DNA from: Tupaia tana
Taxonomy: Eukaryota > Chordata > Mammalia > Scandentia > Tupaiidae
DNA length: 64,000 bases
Direction of reading: 5' to 3'
Assembly: GCA_026018925.1 (NCBI GenBank)
Contig: JAKSZU010000008.1
Coordinates: 4,457,915-4,521,914 of the forward strand
The position numbers and the translations under genes are program-made. Position 1 is the first letter of the stretch, and the number at the start of each line of letters is the position of its first letter. This document shows positions 46,396-58,597 of the stretch, piece by piece. A model generated the notes under the pieces. The model was not told where the DNA came from and searched no databases. It worked only from the letters and a program-made list of their open reading frames with translations.

Positions 46396-47871
46396 GTTGG
46401 CACAAAAACAGACATGAGGACCAATGGAACAGAGTGGAGGCCCCAGAAATAAACCCCAAAACATACAGCCAACTCTTCTTTGACAAAGGGTACCAGTCAA
46501 TTCAGCGGGAAAGAGGAAAACCACTTTAGCAAATGGTGCTGGAAAAACTGGGTATCCACTTGCAGAGGGGGAATCTGAACCCCTATCTGTCACCATTAAC
46601 AAAAATCAACTCAAAGTGGATCAAATATCTAAACTGAAGACCGCAAATGATAAAAACGATTGGTGGAAAACACTGGGGAAACTCTGGGAGACACTGGAGT
46701 AAGCCAAGACTTAAGACCCCCAAAACAAAGGCTATGGTCCCCAAAATAGACAAGTGGGGTTACATCAGATTAAGAAGTTTCTGCACAGCAATGGGCACTG
46801 TCAGTGTGAATGGACAACCCTCAGAATGAGAGGGAATTTTTGTTCACTGTGCCTCAGACAAGGGACTGATAACTGGAATACATAGAGAACTTAAGCAGCT
46901 TACCTGGAAAAAAATATTAACCCAATTAAAGGATGGCAAAAATGAGCTGAATAAACAACTCTCTAAGGAAGACATATGAACAGCCAAAAAACATATGAAG
47001 AAATGTTCAACATCCCTCATTATAAGGGAGATGCAGATCAAAACCACAATGAGATACACCTAACCCTAGTCAGAATGGCAAAGATTAAAAAAACAAAAAA
47101 TGATAAGTGCTGGCGGGGGTGTGAAAGGGCAACACTCGCTCCTACACTGTTGGTGGGAACGTAAACTGGTCCAGCCCCTGTGGAGAACAGTATGGAGGTT
47201 CCTCAAAGACCTTCAAATAGAACCACCATATGATCCAGCAATTCCACTCCTGGGTGTCTACCCAAAGGACAGGAGAACACCCAATTGGAAAGGCGCTTAC
47301 ACATATATTCATTGCAGCTTTATTCACAATTGCTAAGACATGGAACCAATCCAAATGTCCACACATGAATGAATGGATTGAAAAAGTGTGGCACATATAC
47401 TCCATGGAATACTATTCAGCCATAAAAAACAGCAAGGCCCTGGAATTTGATAGAAAGTGGACGAATTTGGAAGATCTGTTGCTGAGTGAAGCAAGTCAGG
47501 CTATGAAAGAGAGACACTGGATGTCTCCACTTAACATGTACTGACTGTCAGCACTCTATGGCAGAGACTGAAAGACCAGAGGACATACAAGTGTTAAAAA
47601 TTATTATGGACACTAGAGTCAAAGTGGAAAGAGTAGGGGAGGGGAAGAGTGTAGGAAAGGAAACTTGGGGAAAAAATGGAGAGGTAAGACATTTGTGAGA
47701 CACGGATATGGTTTATTATTTGTTGATGAGGATGTGCATATGTTCTCAACTGGGCTGGACTGAGGTGTGTGTCACGCTGGGTAAAGTCTCTTTACAATAT
47801 AAATGATGTATAGTGATTAAATGTATAAATAATAATTTAAATTAATAAATAAAAAAGTATAAATTAAAAAT
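46396..47871 (+). repeat. 5'-truncated LINE-1 with perfect target-site duplication
   Basis: Forward L1 of 1,476 bp: ORF2 C-terminal part, 3' UTR and AT-rich tail. ORF2 peptides such as DKWGYIRLRSFCTA, PPYDPAIPLLGVYPKDRR and MEYYSAIKN lie in frames broken by a few changes. The 16-bp flank gaaacatttgcaaaac is identical at 46380-46395 and 47872-47887. Confidence 0.96.
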
Positions 47872-47889
47872 GAAACATTTGCAAAACAT

Positions 47890-48540
47890 TTGCTCCACTC
47901 ATAAGTAAATACTCACTGAGCTCCTGTTGCCCACAGAGACGCATGGGACGGCCACACATGCCATTCTGGTGCTCCAGGAGGTCACACAGAATGACCTTTG
48001 TGCTGACACAGAGAAGATAAATTATTTAGACAAATATCTGTAAGTAAGGAAGGGACAGAACCTGAGAGGTTAGGAGACGAGAGATCAAGTTTGTGAGTAA
48101 CAGAAAGACAGATTATGAAAGAGCTTCTACTGGGAAATTCGGATTTGATCCTAAGAACAAAGAAATATCTTGGAAGTATTTGAGATAGGAAGAAATCATC
48201 ATGTGCGTTAGACAGTACAAAACTAGTACAATAACATACGGTCGATACTGAGAGAACCTGGGCAAAACCCAGACCGAATTCTGAAAATCTGTCCTGGACG
48301 GGTCATTCACCAGGAAAGCCACGTGAGAGGAGGCTAAAGCCGTACGGGAAGGAAGCACATTGTTGAGGGTGGAAAGTGAGCGCAGTGTGTCTGCAGAGCT
48401 TGGGCAGTCAGTGAGACTGGAAGCTGGGACTCGAGGAGGTGGGGGGACAGGAGCAGAGAAATGTTCTGGCGTCCACTCGAGGTCCAGTACGTGACTCCCC
48501 TCCATCTCCTGAGCCCTGTGGAAAAGTCACTCTAGCTGAG
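47890..48540 (+). repeat. Probable ancient mammalian repeat, family unassigned
   Basis: The words aaatactcactgagctcctg, gctccaggaggtcacacag, ggatttgatcctaagaac and tcttggaagtatttgag match the order of an old mammal-wide repeat I cannot name with certainty. Confidence 0.45.
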
Positions 48541-48805
48541 GTGTCAGACCACTGACAGGTGCATGTGACTAGGGCAATGGGTGTTTATGGATCCCCTTCA
48601 CAATTCAGACTGTGGGATGTATTTCCAGTTTTCCATATCATTTTAAATTTCTTTTCCAAGTGTTTCAGTTTTCCTTGTAGAAGTCTTCACTTCTTTAGTT
48701 AGGTTTATTCCTAGATATCTTATTGTTTTTGTGGCTATTGTAAATTGTTTGCTTTCTTCGAATCTGTTTCAGTTTGCTCATTGGTGTATAAAAATGTTCT
48801 CGATT

Positions 48806-49213
48806 TTTTAATTTATTTTTTTATTATTTTTTAAATTAATTCATTTATTTTATATTCATTCACTGAATATCATCACAGCATACAATATGCAATTTCCCAT
48901 CTAAAATAAACTGTATAATTGTTTAATCAGACATGTTATCATCAATGAATATTTTTCCATTTCTTGCTTCTTATATATATATTTTCCCCCTATTTCTCAC
49001 CCCCTGCCATTTCCCTCTCTCCTCCCACACTGTCTCTGGGATCTGTAGTTCCTTTCCATTCCTCCCTCCCCACACACACATTTTATTGATTCACAAATAC
49101 CTTAATTAATCTAACAACTTTCAATAGCAAGTTCAGCTGATAAGTACGTATCAGACTTGTGAACACAAGTCTGACTTTAGGCATGAAACTCTGTGAGTAG
49201 AATGAATATACTG
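48806..49213 (-). repeat. L1 3'-end fragment plus unclassified repeat, nested in the L1
   Basis: The host L1 reads 'gttctcgattttt' before and 'gtttgtatcctgccgc' after this block, which are adjacent in L1. Left half: an L1 3' UTR like those at 6281 and 24074. Right half (49085-49213): shared with 8196-8350. Confidence 0.75.
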
Positions 49214-50281
49214 TTTAGTTTGTATCCTGCCGCTTTACTATATTCATTCATCACTTCCAGGAGGTGTTTTTTACTGTTTTGGATTTTCTATGTATAGAAT
49301 CATATAATCTGCAAATAGAGATAATTTCACCCCCTTTTCCTGTTTCAGTGCCTTTTATTTAACTGGCTCATCTGATCACATTGGCCAGAACTTCCTACAC
49401 ATGTTGAAGAGGAGTGCAGAGAGTGGGCAGCCTTGTTCTACTCTGTTTTTTTAGTAGAAAAGTTTTCAGCTTTTCCCCCATTCAGTGTGATGTTAGCTAT
49501 GGGTTTGTCGTAGACGGCTTTTATCATGTTGAGGAATGTGCCTTCTATGCCGATTTTGCTGAGAATCTTAAACGTGAAGGGATGTTGTATTTTATTGAAT
49601 CCTTTTTCTGCATCAGTTGAAATGATCATGTGGCTTTGATCTTTTCTCTGTTAATGTGATGTACTCCGTTTATGGTTTCGTGTATGTTGAACCACCCTTG
49701 CATCCCTAGACTAAGGCCGACCTGATCATGGCGTGTAAACTTTTTAGTGTGTCATTACAAATGATTTGCTAGTATCATGTTGAGGATTTTGCATCTATAT
49801 TCATCAGCGATATTGGTCTGTTGTTTTCTTTTTTTGTTGTGTCCTTGTCTGTTGTAATATTGCCTGTTTCCTTGCTGATTTGACTTATCTTGTTCCTTTC
49901 TCTGTTCTTGATTAATCTAGCTAATGTTGTGTCAATTTTGTGTATTTTCTCAAAGAACCAGCTTTTGGATTGATTTCTTTTTTTAAAAAGAAAAACAAAT
50001 CATTTTAATACATACAGTGGAAAAACATATGATACATCTCCATTCTTTCTTTTATTCTCTCCTTCACTCTTTCCTGCTTGAATCTTTATTGTTTCTTTTC
50101 TCCTGGCACTTTTTTTTTGTTCATTTGTTTTTTCGTTGTTATTTTTCCAGTTCTCTGAGATGTCATTAGGTTGTCTATCTGGCACCTTTCTGCTTTTGTT
50201 TTCCTTCCGTGTGGACACTACTGCTATGAACTTCCTTCAGATGACGGCTTTTGCTGTCGCATAGGTTATAAGATCTCACTT

Positions 50282-50536
50282 GGGGGACAGCAGGTGGTGT
50301 AGTGGTTACGTCGCTGGATTCCCACGTGTCCGGCCACAGTTTGGTTTCCAGACGCATGGCCTGAAAATCACACCAGGCAAGTATGCTTGTGTGCCCAATA
50401 TCCCAGCAGGAGAATGGAAGAGAAGTGGTTATGACACGGCCATCCTCCCGGGGATGATTTCTCACTGTCACTATCTCTGTCTCTCTCTCTAGCAAGCACA
50501 CTTGCTATATGAAAAAAAAAAAAACAAAAAAAAGCC
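50282..50536 (+). repeat. tRNA-derived SINE nested in L1
   Basis: Forward copy, gggggacagcaggtggtgta to A-rich tail, inserted in the ORF2 part of the reverse L1. Confidence 0.9.
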
Positions 50537-50707
50537 CAAAATAAAAAACATTTGTTTGTTATCATTGGTTTCAATGAATCTTTAGATTTCAGTCTTAATT
50601 TCTTCAGTGTTCTTAAGTCATTCAGGAGTAGGTTGTTTAATTTCCATGTGTTTATGTATTTTTAGAGTTCTTTCTGTAATTGATTTCAACATGATCAGAA
50701 AGATATA

Positions 50708-50777
50708 TTGGGTTGTCAGAAAAGTCATGATGCATTTTTGCATAGAAAAACACATCATGACTTTTCCAATAACCTGG
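50708..50777. mobile_element. 70-bp mariner-type MITE
   Basis: Near-palindrome: ttgggttgtcagaaaagtca at left and, in reverse complement, ccaggttattggaaaagtca at right. A TA dinucleotide sits on each side (50706-50707 and 50778-50779), as expected for Tc1/mariner. The L1 sequence continues on both sides. Confidence 0.85.
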
Positions 50778-52744
50778 TAGTTTCTATACCTTTGATTCTG
50801 TAAAGGCTTGCTTTACACCTTAGTATGCAGTTGATCTTCAAAACATTCCATGTGGGGATGAAAAAAATGTGTATTTCTTGGTTTCTGTGTGAAATATTCT
50901 GTAGATGTCTGTAAAGCCCATTTGATTTATGGTATCACTATCTCTTGTACCTTTTGTTTAGTTTTGTCTGGATGCCCTGTGCAGAGGAGACAGTGGGGGC
51001 CTGAGATCCCTAACAGTCACTGTGTCGCAGTCTCTCCCCCATTCGAGCTGGCAGTCTCTCTCTCACATGTTTAGGTGCCCCAGAGTTTGGTGAGTAGATG
51101 TTTGTAAGTTTATGCTATCTTGTTGAACTAGCCCTCTTAGTGTCCTTCTTGGTCTCTTCTTACAGCTTTTATTTTAAAGTCTATTTTGTCTGATAGCAGT
51201 GTCGTGACTCCAGCCATTTTATTTTTTTAATTTCCGTTTGCTTGGAATGCCTTTTTCAGCCTTCACTTTCAGTCTGTCTTCATCTGTGATAGGAGTTTGT
51301 AGGGAGCATATTGGGAACTCCTTTTTTTAAATCCATTCAGCCAATCTCTGTCTTTTAAGTGGAGATTTTAATTTATTAACATTCAATGTTATTGATACTT
51401 GTGGGCTTTTCCCTGCCACATTTTTTAGCCATTTTCTTGGTTGTTTTTTATTCTCTCACTTTTGTTGGTCCCTCTTTCATTTTCCTGGTATAATCCTCCC
51501 TTCAGCACTTCTTGAACAGCTGGTCTAGTGTTCATGAATCTTTCAGTGTTTGTTTATCTGAGAATGGTTTTATTCTTCCCATTTGAAAGATAATATTGCC
51601 AGGTATAGTTTCTTGATTGAAATGGTTTTTCTTTTAATATTTTGATAATGTCTTTCCATTGCTTTTTTGTCTGCATTGTTTTAGTTGAGAGGTCTGATGT
51701 TAGCCTATTAGGATAACCTTTGCAAGCAACTTGATGTTTCTCTCTTGTCACGTTTAGAATCTTCTTTTTGTCTTTGATTTTAACCCATCTGGCTATGATG
51801 TGCTGGAGCAGATATCTTTTTATGTTGTTTCTAATTGAAATTCTTTTTATTTCTTGCGTCTGAATTTCTCTATGCTTCTATTTGGGAAGTTTTCAGATAA
51901 TATTTCACTGAAGAGGTTTTCCATGCTTTTAATAGGAAATACTCATTATATGGATATTTGGATATTTTAATGGTGTCTAGAATTTCCTGTATGTTATCCT
52001 CATTTTTAGGGGATTGTTGTTTCATTCTTTTTGGTGGTTTGATCTGTGTTAGAGACTTTACCTTCAGGGTCAGAAATTCTTTCTTCTGCATGGTCCAGTC
52101 TGCTGTTAAAGCTTTTGAAAGAGATTTTAATTGCTTGTATTATATTTTCCATTTCCGGATGTTCTTCTTGATTCTTTTTTAGGGTGTCTAACTCTTTAGG
52201 GAATTCCTCCTTCATGTCTTGGATGATCTCATTTCCTGGAATTGGTTGTTCTCTCTTGCATCTCATTGAGTTTTGTCACAATGAACGTTTGGAATTCTTT
52301 TTCTGACATTTCTGTAAATTCTTTCATGTTGTCCATGGTTGGTGAGGGGCCTCTGTGCCTCCTGGAGGCAGGGTTCGTTATGTCCTTGTTTCCTCCTGTG
52401 TCTCCTGAATCTGTGCTGGTCTCTGTTCCTCTCATGCAGTCTTCCCTTCTTTGCGGAGAGGCCTGGGAGCAAGGTCTGCAGGCAGATGGGGGGGGGCAGC
52501 ATGGTGGATGTGCTCTGAGCAGAAGGGAAGTGGGGAGTGGGACTGCATTCTAGAGGGGAGGCCTGCTGAGACCAGAGCTCATGTCTCTAAGATGTATCAT
52601 TATAATGCTGTAGAGGTTTTTTTTTGTTTGTTTCAAAGTATCTAACAGCCAATACTGACAACATATTAAATTTTTTTTTGAAATTAACCATTATGCCTAT
52701 AAGGATAATAAACATGAAGTAAAAAAGTATAAAAATTCACTCTA

Positions 52745-53008
52745 TGGGGCCCAGCAGATGGTGTAATGGTTACGTTGCTGAACTCCAACGTCGTTGACTA
52801 CAGTTCAAGTACTGGACCTGGTGGTTAAAATTCACACAGGCGCATGCACATGCATGCCCAAAGTCCTGAGAGGAGAATGGAGGAGACGGGATTGTGGCAT
52901 GGCCATCTCCTCATGGGAGTGAGTCTGGCTTTATGCCTCTCTGTCTCTCCGGAGAGCACCCGCACCTATGACAAAAATCTGTCAAAAAAGAAAAAAAAGA
53001 AAGAAAGA
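52745..53008 (+). repeat. tRNA-derived SINE
   Basis: Forward copy, tggggcccagcagatggtgt to atgacaaaaatctgtcaaaa and A/G-rich tail. Confidence 0.9.
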
Positions 53009-53155
53009 AATTAATCCTATCACATGTTGGGAAATAGTATAATGACTTTTCTTTGTGTCTCCATCACTCCATGGATTATCAATTGCAAACTTCATTTAGG
53101 AAAAATCTGCAAAATCCAGCCACATGTACAGAAACCTTCATTTTAGGAGTGTGTA

Positions 53156-53158
<3 letters not shown>

Positions 53159-53201
<43 letters not shown>
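53159..53201. repeat. (TA)n microsatellite
   Basis: About 21 TA units before a short-subfamily SINE. Confidence 0.95.
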
Positions 53202-53206
<5 letters not shown>

Positions 53207-53207
53207 T

Positions 53208-53342
53208 CATTTATTTATTCACTTTATTTTAATTTGATGAGAGAGAGAGAGAGAAAAATCAAGCCACCACGTCCAGGACTCGAATGTGGTCGGCCATATG
53301 GGAGTGTCCACCTCTTCAACCACCACGCCACCTGCTGGACCT
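53208..53342 (-). repeat. Short-subfamily SINE (internally deleted)
   Basis: Reverse copy with the shared junction: the (GA) run joins directly to caagccaccacgtccagg. Confidence 0.8.
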
Positions 53343-53367
53343 CCGTAATTTTCTTTTAAAGAGTGAT

Positions 53368-53603
53368 TTTTTTTTTTTTTTTGCCATAGGGCATGTGTGC
53401 TTGCCAGAGAGACAGAAAGCAAGAAATCACCTCCTGGGAGGATGGCCACACCATAATCCCTTCTCCTCTGTTTTCCTCTCAGAATTGTGGGCAAACACAC
53501 ATACATGTCCAGCGTGAGTTTCAAGCCACCAGATCTGGGACTTGAACCATATTCGCCTGTATCAGTGTCCAGTGAGATATCCGTTACGCCGTCTGCTCTT
53601 CCC
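53368..53603 (-). repeat. tRNA-derived SINE
   Basis: Reverse copy, poly-T and gccatagggcatgtgtgctt to gccgtctgctcttccc. It lies 25 bp from the short copy. Confidence 0.9.
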
Positions 53604-54186
53604 TATTTTAGGAACTTATATTCTGTGCAGGAAGAGACAATGTAAACTAACTGAAATCACTTTTCCCTAGTCCTCTGGATTCTCTCTGTAAAATAAAAGG
53701 ACTTAATCCTGATTCAAAAAATGTGCTTAAGTAATAAATTCATTGATAGTACATTAACATTTTTAATTCATGAAATATCTTTATCTACATAAACCATTCA
53801 TTCCTTAAACTGACCTTGATTTCTAGAATGTTTCAAGGTAAAATTCGAATGGCAATACGTCCTAAACTTACACTTTCTTATGCAAAAGTCTCTGATGTGA
53901 CTTGAAGACAGGAAAGGAGGTTAGGGCTACGGCTTCTCCCAGCGGTGAACGACCTTCGTGTACACGGGCACATGCACACGTGAGGGCACAGACACAGGCA
54001 TGGTTCCTGTGTGCTCACTTCACTTTCGCACTAAAGCAGTCATATACTTACAGTAGAGTGATATTGCAAATGCCATATTATGGTGTGCAAAGTAGACATA
54101 AGCTTTTCTTGTTTTATCTTGTGCCGTATATTCTATAATCTTCCAACTATTTCACATCAGAGATAATTAGTAAAAATCCAAATAAG
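53604..54186. other. Intron, nothing recognised
   Basis: No clear feature. Confidence 0.45.
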
Positions 54187-54421
54187 GGGCCAGCAGGTAG
54201 CATGTAGGTTAAGGAATTGGATGCGTATATGGGCATTCATGGTTCGAGTCCCAGGCCCAGTGGCATATGCATGCATGCCCCAAGTCCTAAAGGACAATGG
54301 AGACTCCCTCTTGGGATTGTGGCATGGCCAATCCCTCTGAGGGTGATTTCTCACTTTCCCCCTCTCTGTCTCTCTCCAGCAAGCACGTATGCCCTATGGC
54401 AAAAACCTTTAAAAAAAAAAA
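54187..54421 (+). repeat. tRNA-derived SINE
   Basis: Forward copy with A tail. Flank aaaaatccaaa occurs on both sides. Confidence 0.9.
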
Positions 54422-54634
54422 TCCAAACAAAAAACTTAAAGATATCAAAATTAATTCTTTATTAAAAGATCTCCTATATAAGCAGAAATCTTAATTATAC
54501 CTATACTGTGATTTAGTTAGGACAATATTTGTATAAACTTAAGCGTTTTTCTTCTTTACAATATTTTTTATTGTTTTCTCTGATTCTGCAGGACACAGCT
54601 CAAAAACTGACATTAGTTATTCTATAGACTAACT

Positions 54635-54872
54635 GGGACCAGCAGATGGCATAATGGTTATGTCACTGGACTCTCATGTAGTTGACATGGTTCAAGTCCT
54701 GGTCCCAGCAACTTAAAACTCACACCAGGCATGTGTATGTGCATGCATAAAATCCTGAGAGGAGAATGAAGAAGGGATTGCAGTGTGGCCATCAGCCCGG
54801 AGGGTCATTTCTTACTTTGTCTCTCTGGTGATCACACACACCCTATAGCAAAAATCTCTCCAAAAAAAAAAA
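54635..54872 (+). repeat. tRNA-derived SINE
   Basis: Forward copy, gggaccagcagatggcataa to tagcaaaaatctctccaaaa. Confidence 0.92.
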
Positions 54873-57800
54873 AGAGAAGAATATTTATATTCTTCAAATG
54901 AATTCTTTGTTCTTTGCTTTTAGGAAAATTAAGAACATTGCATTTATTGTAAAATTTATTATAAAACAAAACTAGACATTTAAGGAAACTATCCATGAAG
55001 TAATTTTTTTAAATCCTCAGGCAATTCAAGGATAGCCCTAAAGCAAACATGCAAAAGAGAAATATTAACCCAAATTTTTATGCAGTATAATATCTAGAGG
55101 TAATATAATAAAATTTCCTGCTTTTCAAAATGCATTTCCTCTAAAGAAGAACATTATAAAGTAATGTGAAAATTGCACCTACTTTACTGCCTATCTTTAT
55201 AATTCAAAGTATATAAAGAGCGAAATGAAATAAAAACTGTAAAGTCTTTGGCTAGTAAATATTTCCTGTACTTCCATTTTTCCCTTTCCTTCACCATTTA
55301 AAATCCTGAATTCTACTTTCTTTCTATGACTTTTGATACATTTTACTTTTTCTGGGTTAATACGTTTTTACTGGTATTGAGAATATCTGGCCTAAAACTT
55401 TTCACGTCGTATTTTAGATGAACTTTCCTTATCATCAGCTTTGGTTTTATGAAATTTTCTCATGATTCAAAGTATCAGCCTCTGAAACCCTCACACACTA
55501 ACGGGCACAGCGATAACTGTGCTCCGATCTTGCAGTATTACTGTAAAATTAAGACTGCTTGTTGAAAACAGTGAGTGTAAGGGGTAGCTCCGGACGTATT
55601 TAAGCAGCGTTCCCACCAGCGGGGTCCTGTCCCGGCCATGAGCCATTGTCCATTTCTGGGGCTCCATCTTGGTTTTCTTCTCACCATGGTTCTCATTTCC
55701 TAGGACACACCAGTGAGCTCTTCTGCCCTTCCAAACTAAACCCTGCAAGCCCTTTGCTAATCACATAGCCATGCTAAATCTCATTTGCTTTATTCAAAAC
55801 TGGATATCCTTTCTCCTGAGGCTCTGTAAGTGTGAACAGGAGCGTGTAGCTGTGTAAGAGTGGCACGTGAGCAGCCTCAGTGAGACGTGGATCCCCCATC
55901 AGACTGCCGGGTGCTCGGGCCACTGCAGGCCATGAGCCCTGGCGTGACGTGTCACTGCACTGCTGTTCTCTCGATGTTAATGTGACACTGTGCTTTCTAG
56001 AATTCCTGAAGAGTCAGCACGTTTCCTGGGGTGACATTCCGGTCTTTGGGGGATCTCTGCTGTCGGGCAGTCTTTGTCTTCCCAATTGCAAGTGGAGAAG
56101 ATTAACCTTGGACAGATAATCATGTTAGATTAGTAAATAGTAAAACATAGTGTTTTACTGAGTAAGGGACGGTATTTGAATAAATTTCTTTATCTCTGAG
56201 AATCTAAGGGCCACACAGGTCCGTAGGCGGAGTTGGGGGTACTGAGTGGCATGTGCAGGAGCCCTGAGGCGAGGCGGAGTGCCGGCAGACATGCAGGAAC
56301 ACGAGAGGCGAGCAAGGCCGGAGAGCAAAGCATGCCCAAGTAGCGAGAGCCCGGTGCAGGTAACTCCTGGGCACGGCACGGATGAGCTCTGGGGGCAGAA
56401 CTGCACGAACACGCGGTGACACGTCACCATCCTCCCGAAGTTAGCATTTGTCTTTTGCACATCGTGACATTCAGCTGGTAGAGGCTCATTCTCCTCTGAG
56501 GACAGGAGGTTGGTCAAGGCATGTGCTTACTCATAGATGGTGAGACAGACACGACAAGGGCTAATGGCAGCTCCGTCTCAGTCTTGGCACTGGTAGAACC
56601 AGGGGAGGGCTGAGCTCCCCAGCGCCCGGCAGCAGCACTTCAGCGCCATGGCCAACAGGTCTCGATGTGAGGGTGAAATGGAGCACCACTGTGGCCGCGG
56701 TGCCAGGGCCCTGGACGCTCCGTCCTGGGATCACGTTGGCACCCTGAGGGGAAGGGCTGTCAGGACACTTACTTAGAGGAGGTGATTGCCGATGCAGAGC
56801 ATTGATGGCTGAGTGTCATAAGGATGAGCAGTTAGCAGGCCTTGGAGAGAGAGGATGGGGCTGAGTGTGACATCAGGGCTTCTGAGCGGAGCACCTGAGA
56901 GGGGAATGAATTCACTAGACAGCAGTGGAGTTGCAGGCAATCGGTTTATCTATTCATTCTTGGGACTGCGGCCGCGGGCGGGCCATCGAATAGCTACCGC
57001 GTCAGCGTGACATGAGGGGGCCAGCTTGCTTGCCCAGTGCTGGGAAGTCCCTGTGTGAGTCTTCATTGGTAACAATGGCTTTTCTAAGTTTCTCAGGAAA
57101 ACACATCCCTTGGTGTCTATATAATCTTTAGCTATTGTGGAAAGAAAGGCATACTGTGGACACAGGACGGCCAGGTGCAGCTCCTAGGCTCGCTCTGCCC
57201 CGCGTGGGCTGTACCGCGGGGCGCTCTCCCCAGACTCTCCGCCTGCCATGCAAACATGTTTCTGGCAGTCAGGTTTGTCACTAGGGCAACCACTCTACAG
57301 AATTACAGACAGTCTTACAGGTAAACACGAGTTAGTCTCCAGCTGCGACCTTGCGCATGAGCTTATCCTATATAAATCCATTCAGGCACTAGACTTAAAT
57401 ATTCCTTACTCACCTTGAATAATTTAGAGTCTCATCCTCAACCACTGGCAACACTACATGGCATTTTGAACTAAATTGAGATGACTCAACACAAAAAGGA
57501 ACATTGTGTATCCCACCATAAGCTGCTCTATGTTGCTAATTTAATGGACACAGTGTTTTTCCAAGTGATGCCTTTTACGTTTGAGTCAAATGTAAACCAT
57601 TAATTTCCAGAAATACACATTTCTTTGAATTTTAGAATTTTTATTATCATGCTCAGGGAAATAATTTAGTCACACTGATCAAGTTCATAATTAAATTTTA
57701 GACACCACTAGAGAATAGTGATCTCAAACATACGGAAATTCAGATATGGTATGCTAATCTGGCACTTATTTAATAGTGCGTGGTCTCTGCCAGGGGCCAG

Positions 57801-58069
57801 CCCGCGGGCTTTGAGACAAAGTATCTGTGCAAGCTAAGATGCAACCACGCTTGCCATTCTCCGCCGGGTACTCAGTTGTTTTCCTCTGTAGTGCCCTGGC
57901 TGTTCTTAGAGCTGGCAACTGTGTGTTTATATGTTAAAAAGAAATAACTATTATAGAGGATCTGATTCCCATAGAGAGCTAATAATATGCGTTGTAAGTG
58001 CAACTGAATTTTATCACGTTGCCAGAGAAAAACAACAACAAATAAAACGAAAGCAAAAATGAAAGCCTT
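54873..58069. other. 3.2-kb intron stretch, nothing recognised
   Basis: This is the longest stretch without a recognised SINE. AT-rich to about 55.5 kb, CpG-richer at 56.2-57.3 kb. Opposed open frames at 56155-56517 overlap each other and lack motifs. Confidence 0.5.
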
Positions 58070-58235
58070 TTGTTATAGTTTGAACTAACGTGTTCCTGCA
58101 AAATCCATGTGTTAGAACCTTATGCGCAAAGGTGACAGTACTCAGAAGTGGAGCCCTCGGAGACATGAACACACTCCATCCCTCAGCGCTGGGACTAACG
58201 GTCGTCTTCTCCTCTCCTCCTCCCCTTTCTTCTTT
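58070..58235. repeat. Possible MaLR-type LTR fossil
   Basis: The words gttatagtttgaactaacgt, aaaatccatgtgttagaacc and agaagtggagccctcgg resemble the start of an old MaLR LTR. Partial, decayed and low certainty. Confidence 0.4.
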
Positions 58236-58325
58236 CTCTTTTGTATTCACATCTCATTTATCAAAAGAAATATGACTATATCTCTATACTCTTGCCTCAT
58301 CCTCAACTCTGCCATTCAGTCTTTT

Positions 58326-58583
58326 TTTTCTTTTTTTTTTGAAGAGGTTTTGCCATAGGGCATGTGCGCTCGCCAGACAGAGACGGAGAGATAGAAAGTG
58401 AGAAATCACCCCCCAGGGGGGACGGCCATGCCGCAATCCCTTCTCCTCCATTCTCCTCTCAGGATCTTGGGCACGCACGCACACGCACCTGGTGTGAGTT
58501 TTAAGTCACCGGGTCTGGGACGCGAACCGCGGTTGACTACATGGGAGTCCAGCGACATAGCCATTACGCCAACTGCTGGTCCC
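58326..58583 (-). repeat. tRNA-derived SINE, young copy with perfect target-site duplication
   Basis: Reverse copy. The 14-bp flank ccattcagtctttt is identical at 58312-58325 and 58584-58597. Confidence 0.97.
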
Positions 58584-58597
58584 CCATTCAGTCTTTT

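Larger units (their letters stand above)
48600..52640 (-). repeat. LINE-1 with ORF1 and ORF2 remnants, multiply interrupted
   Basis: Reverse L1 of about 4 kb. ORF1 remnants lie at about 51550-52440: a coiled-coil part (LDHAEERISDPEGKVSNTDQ) and the C-terminal part (REKHQVACKGYPNRLTSDLS). ORF2 lies at left, with RT sequence [18 protein letters not shown] near 49450-49620. Reading frames are broken in many places. Its own 3' end is missing at 48600. It is interrupted by another repeat fragment, a SINE and a MITE. Confidence 0.9.
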
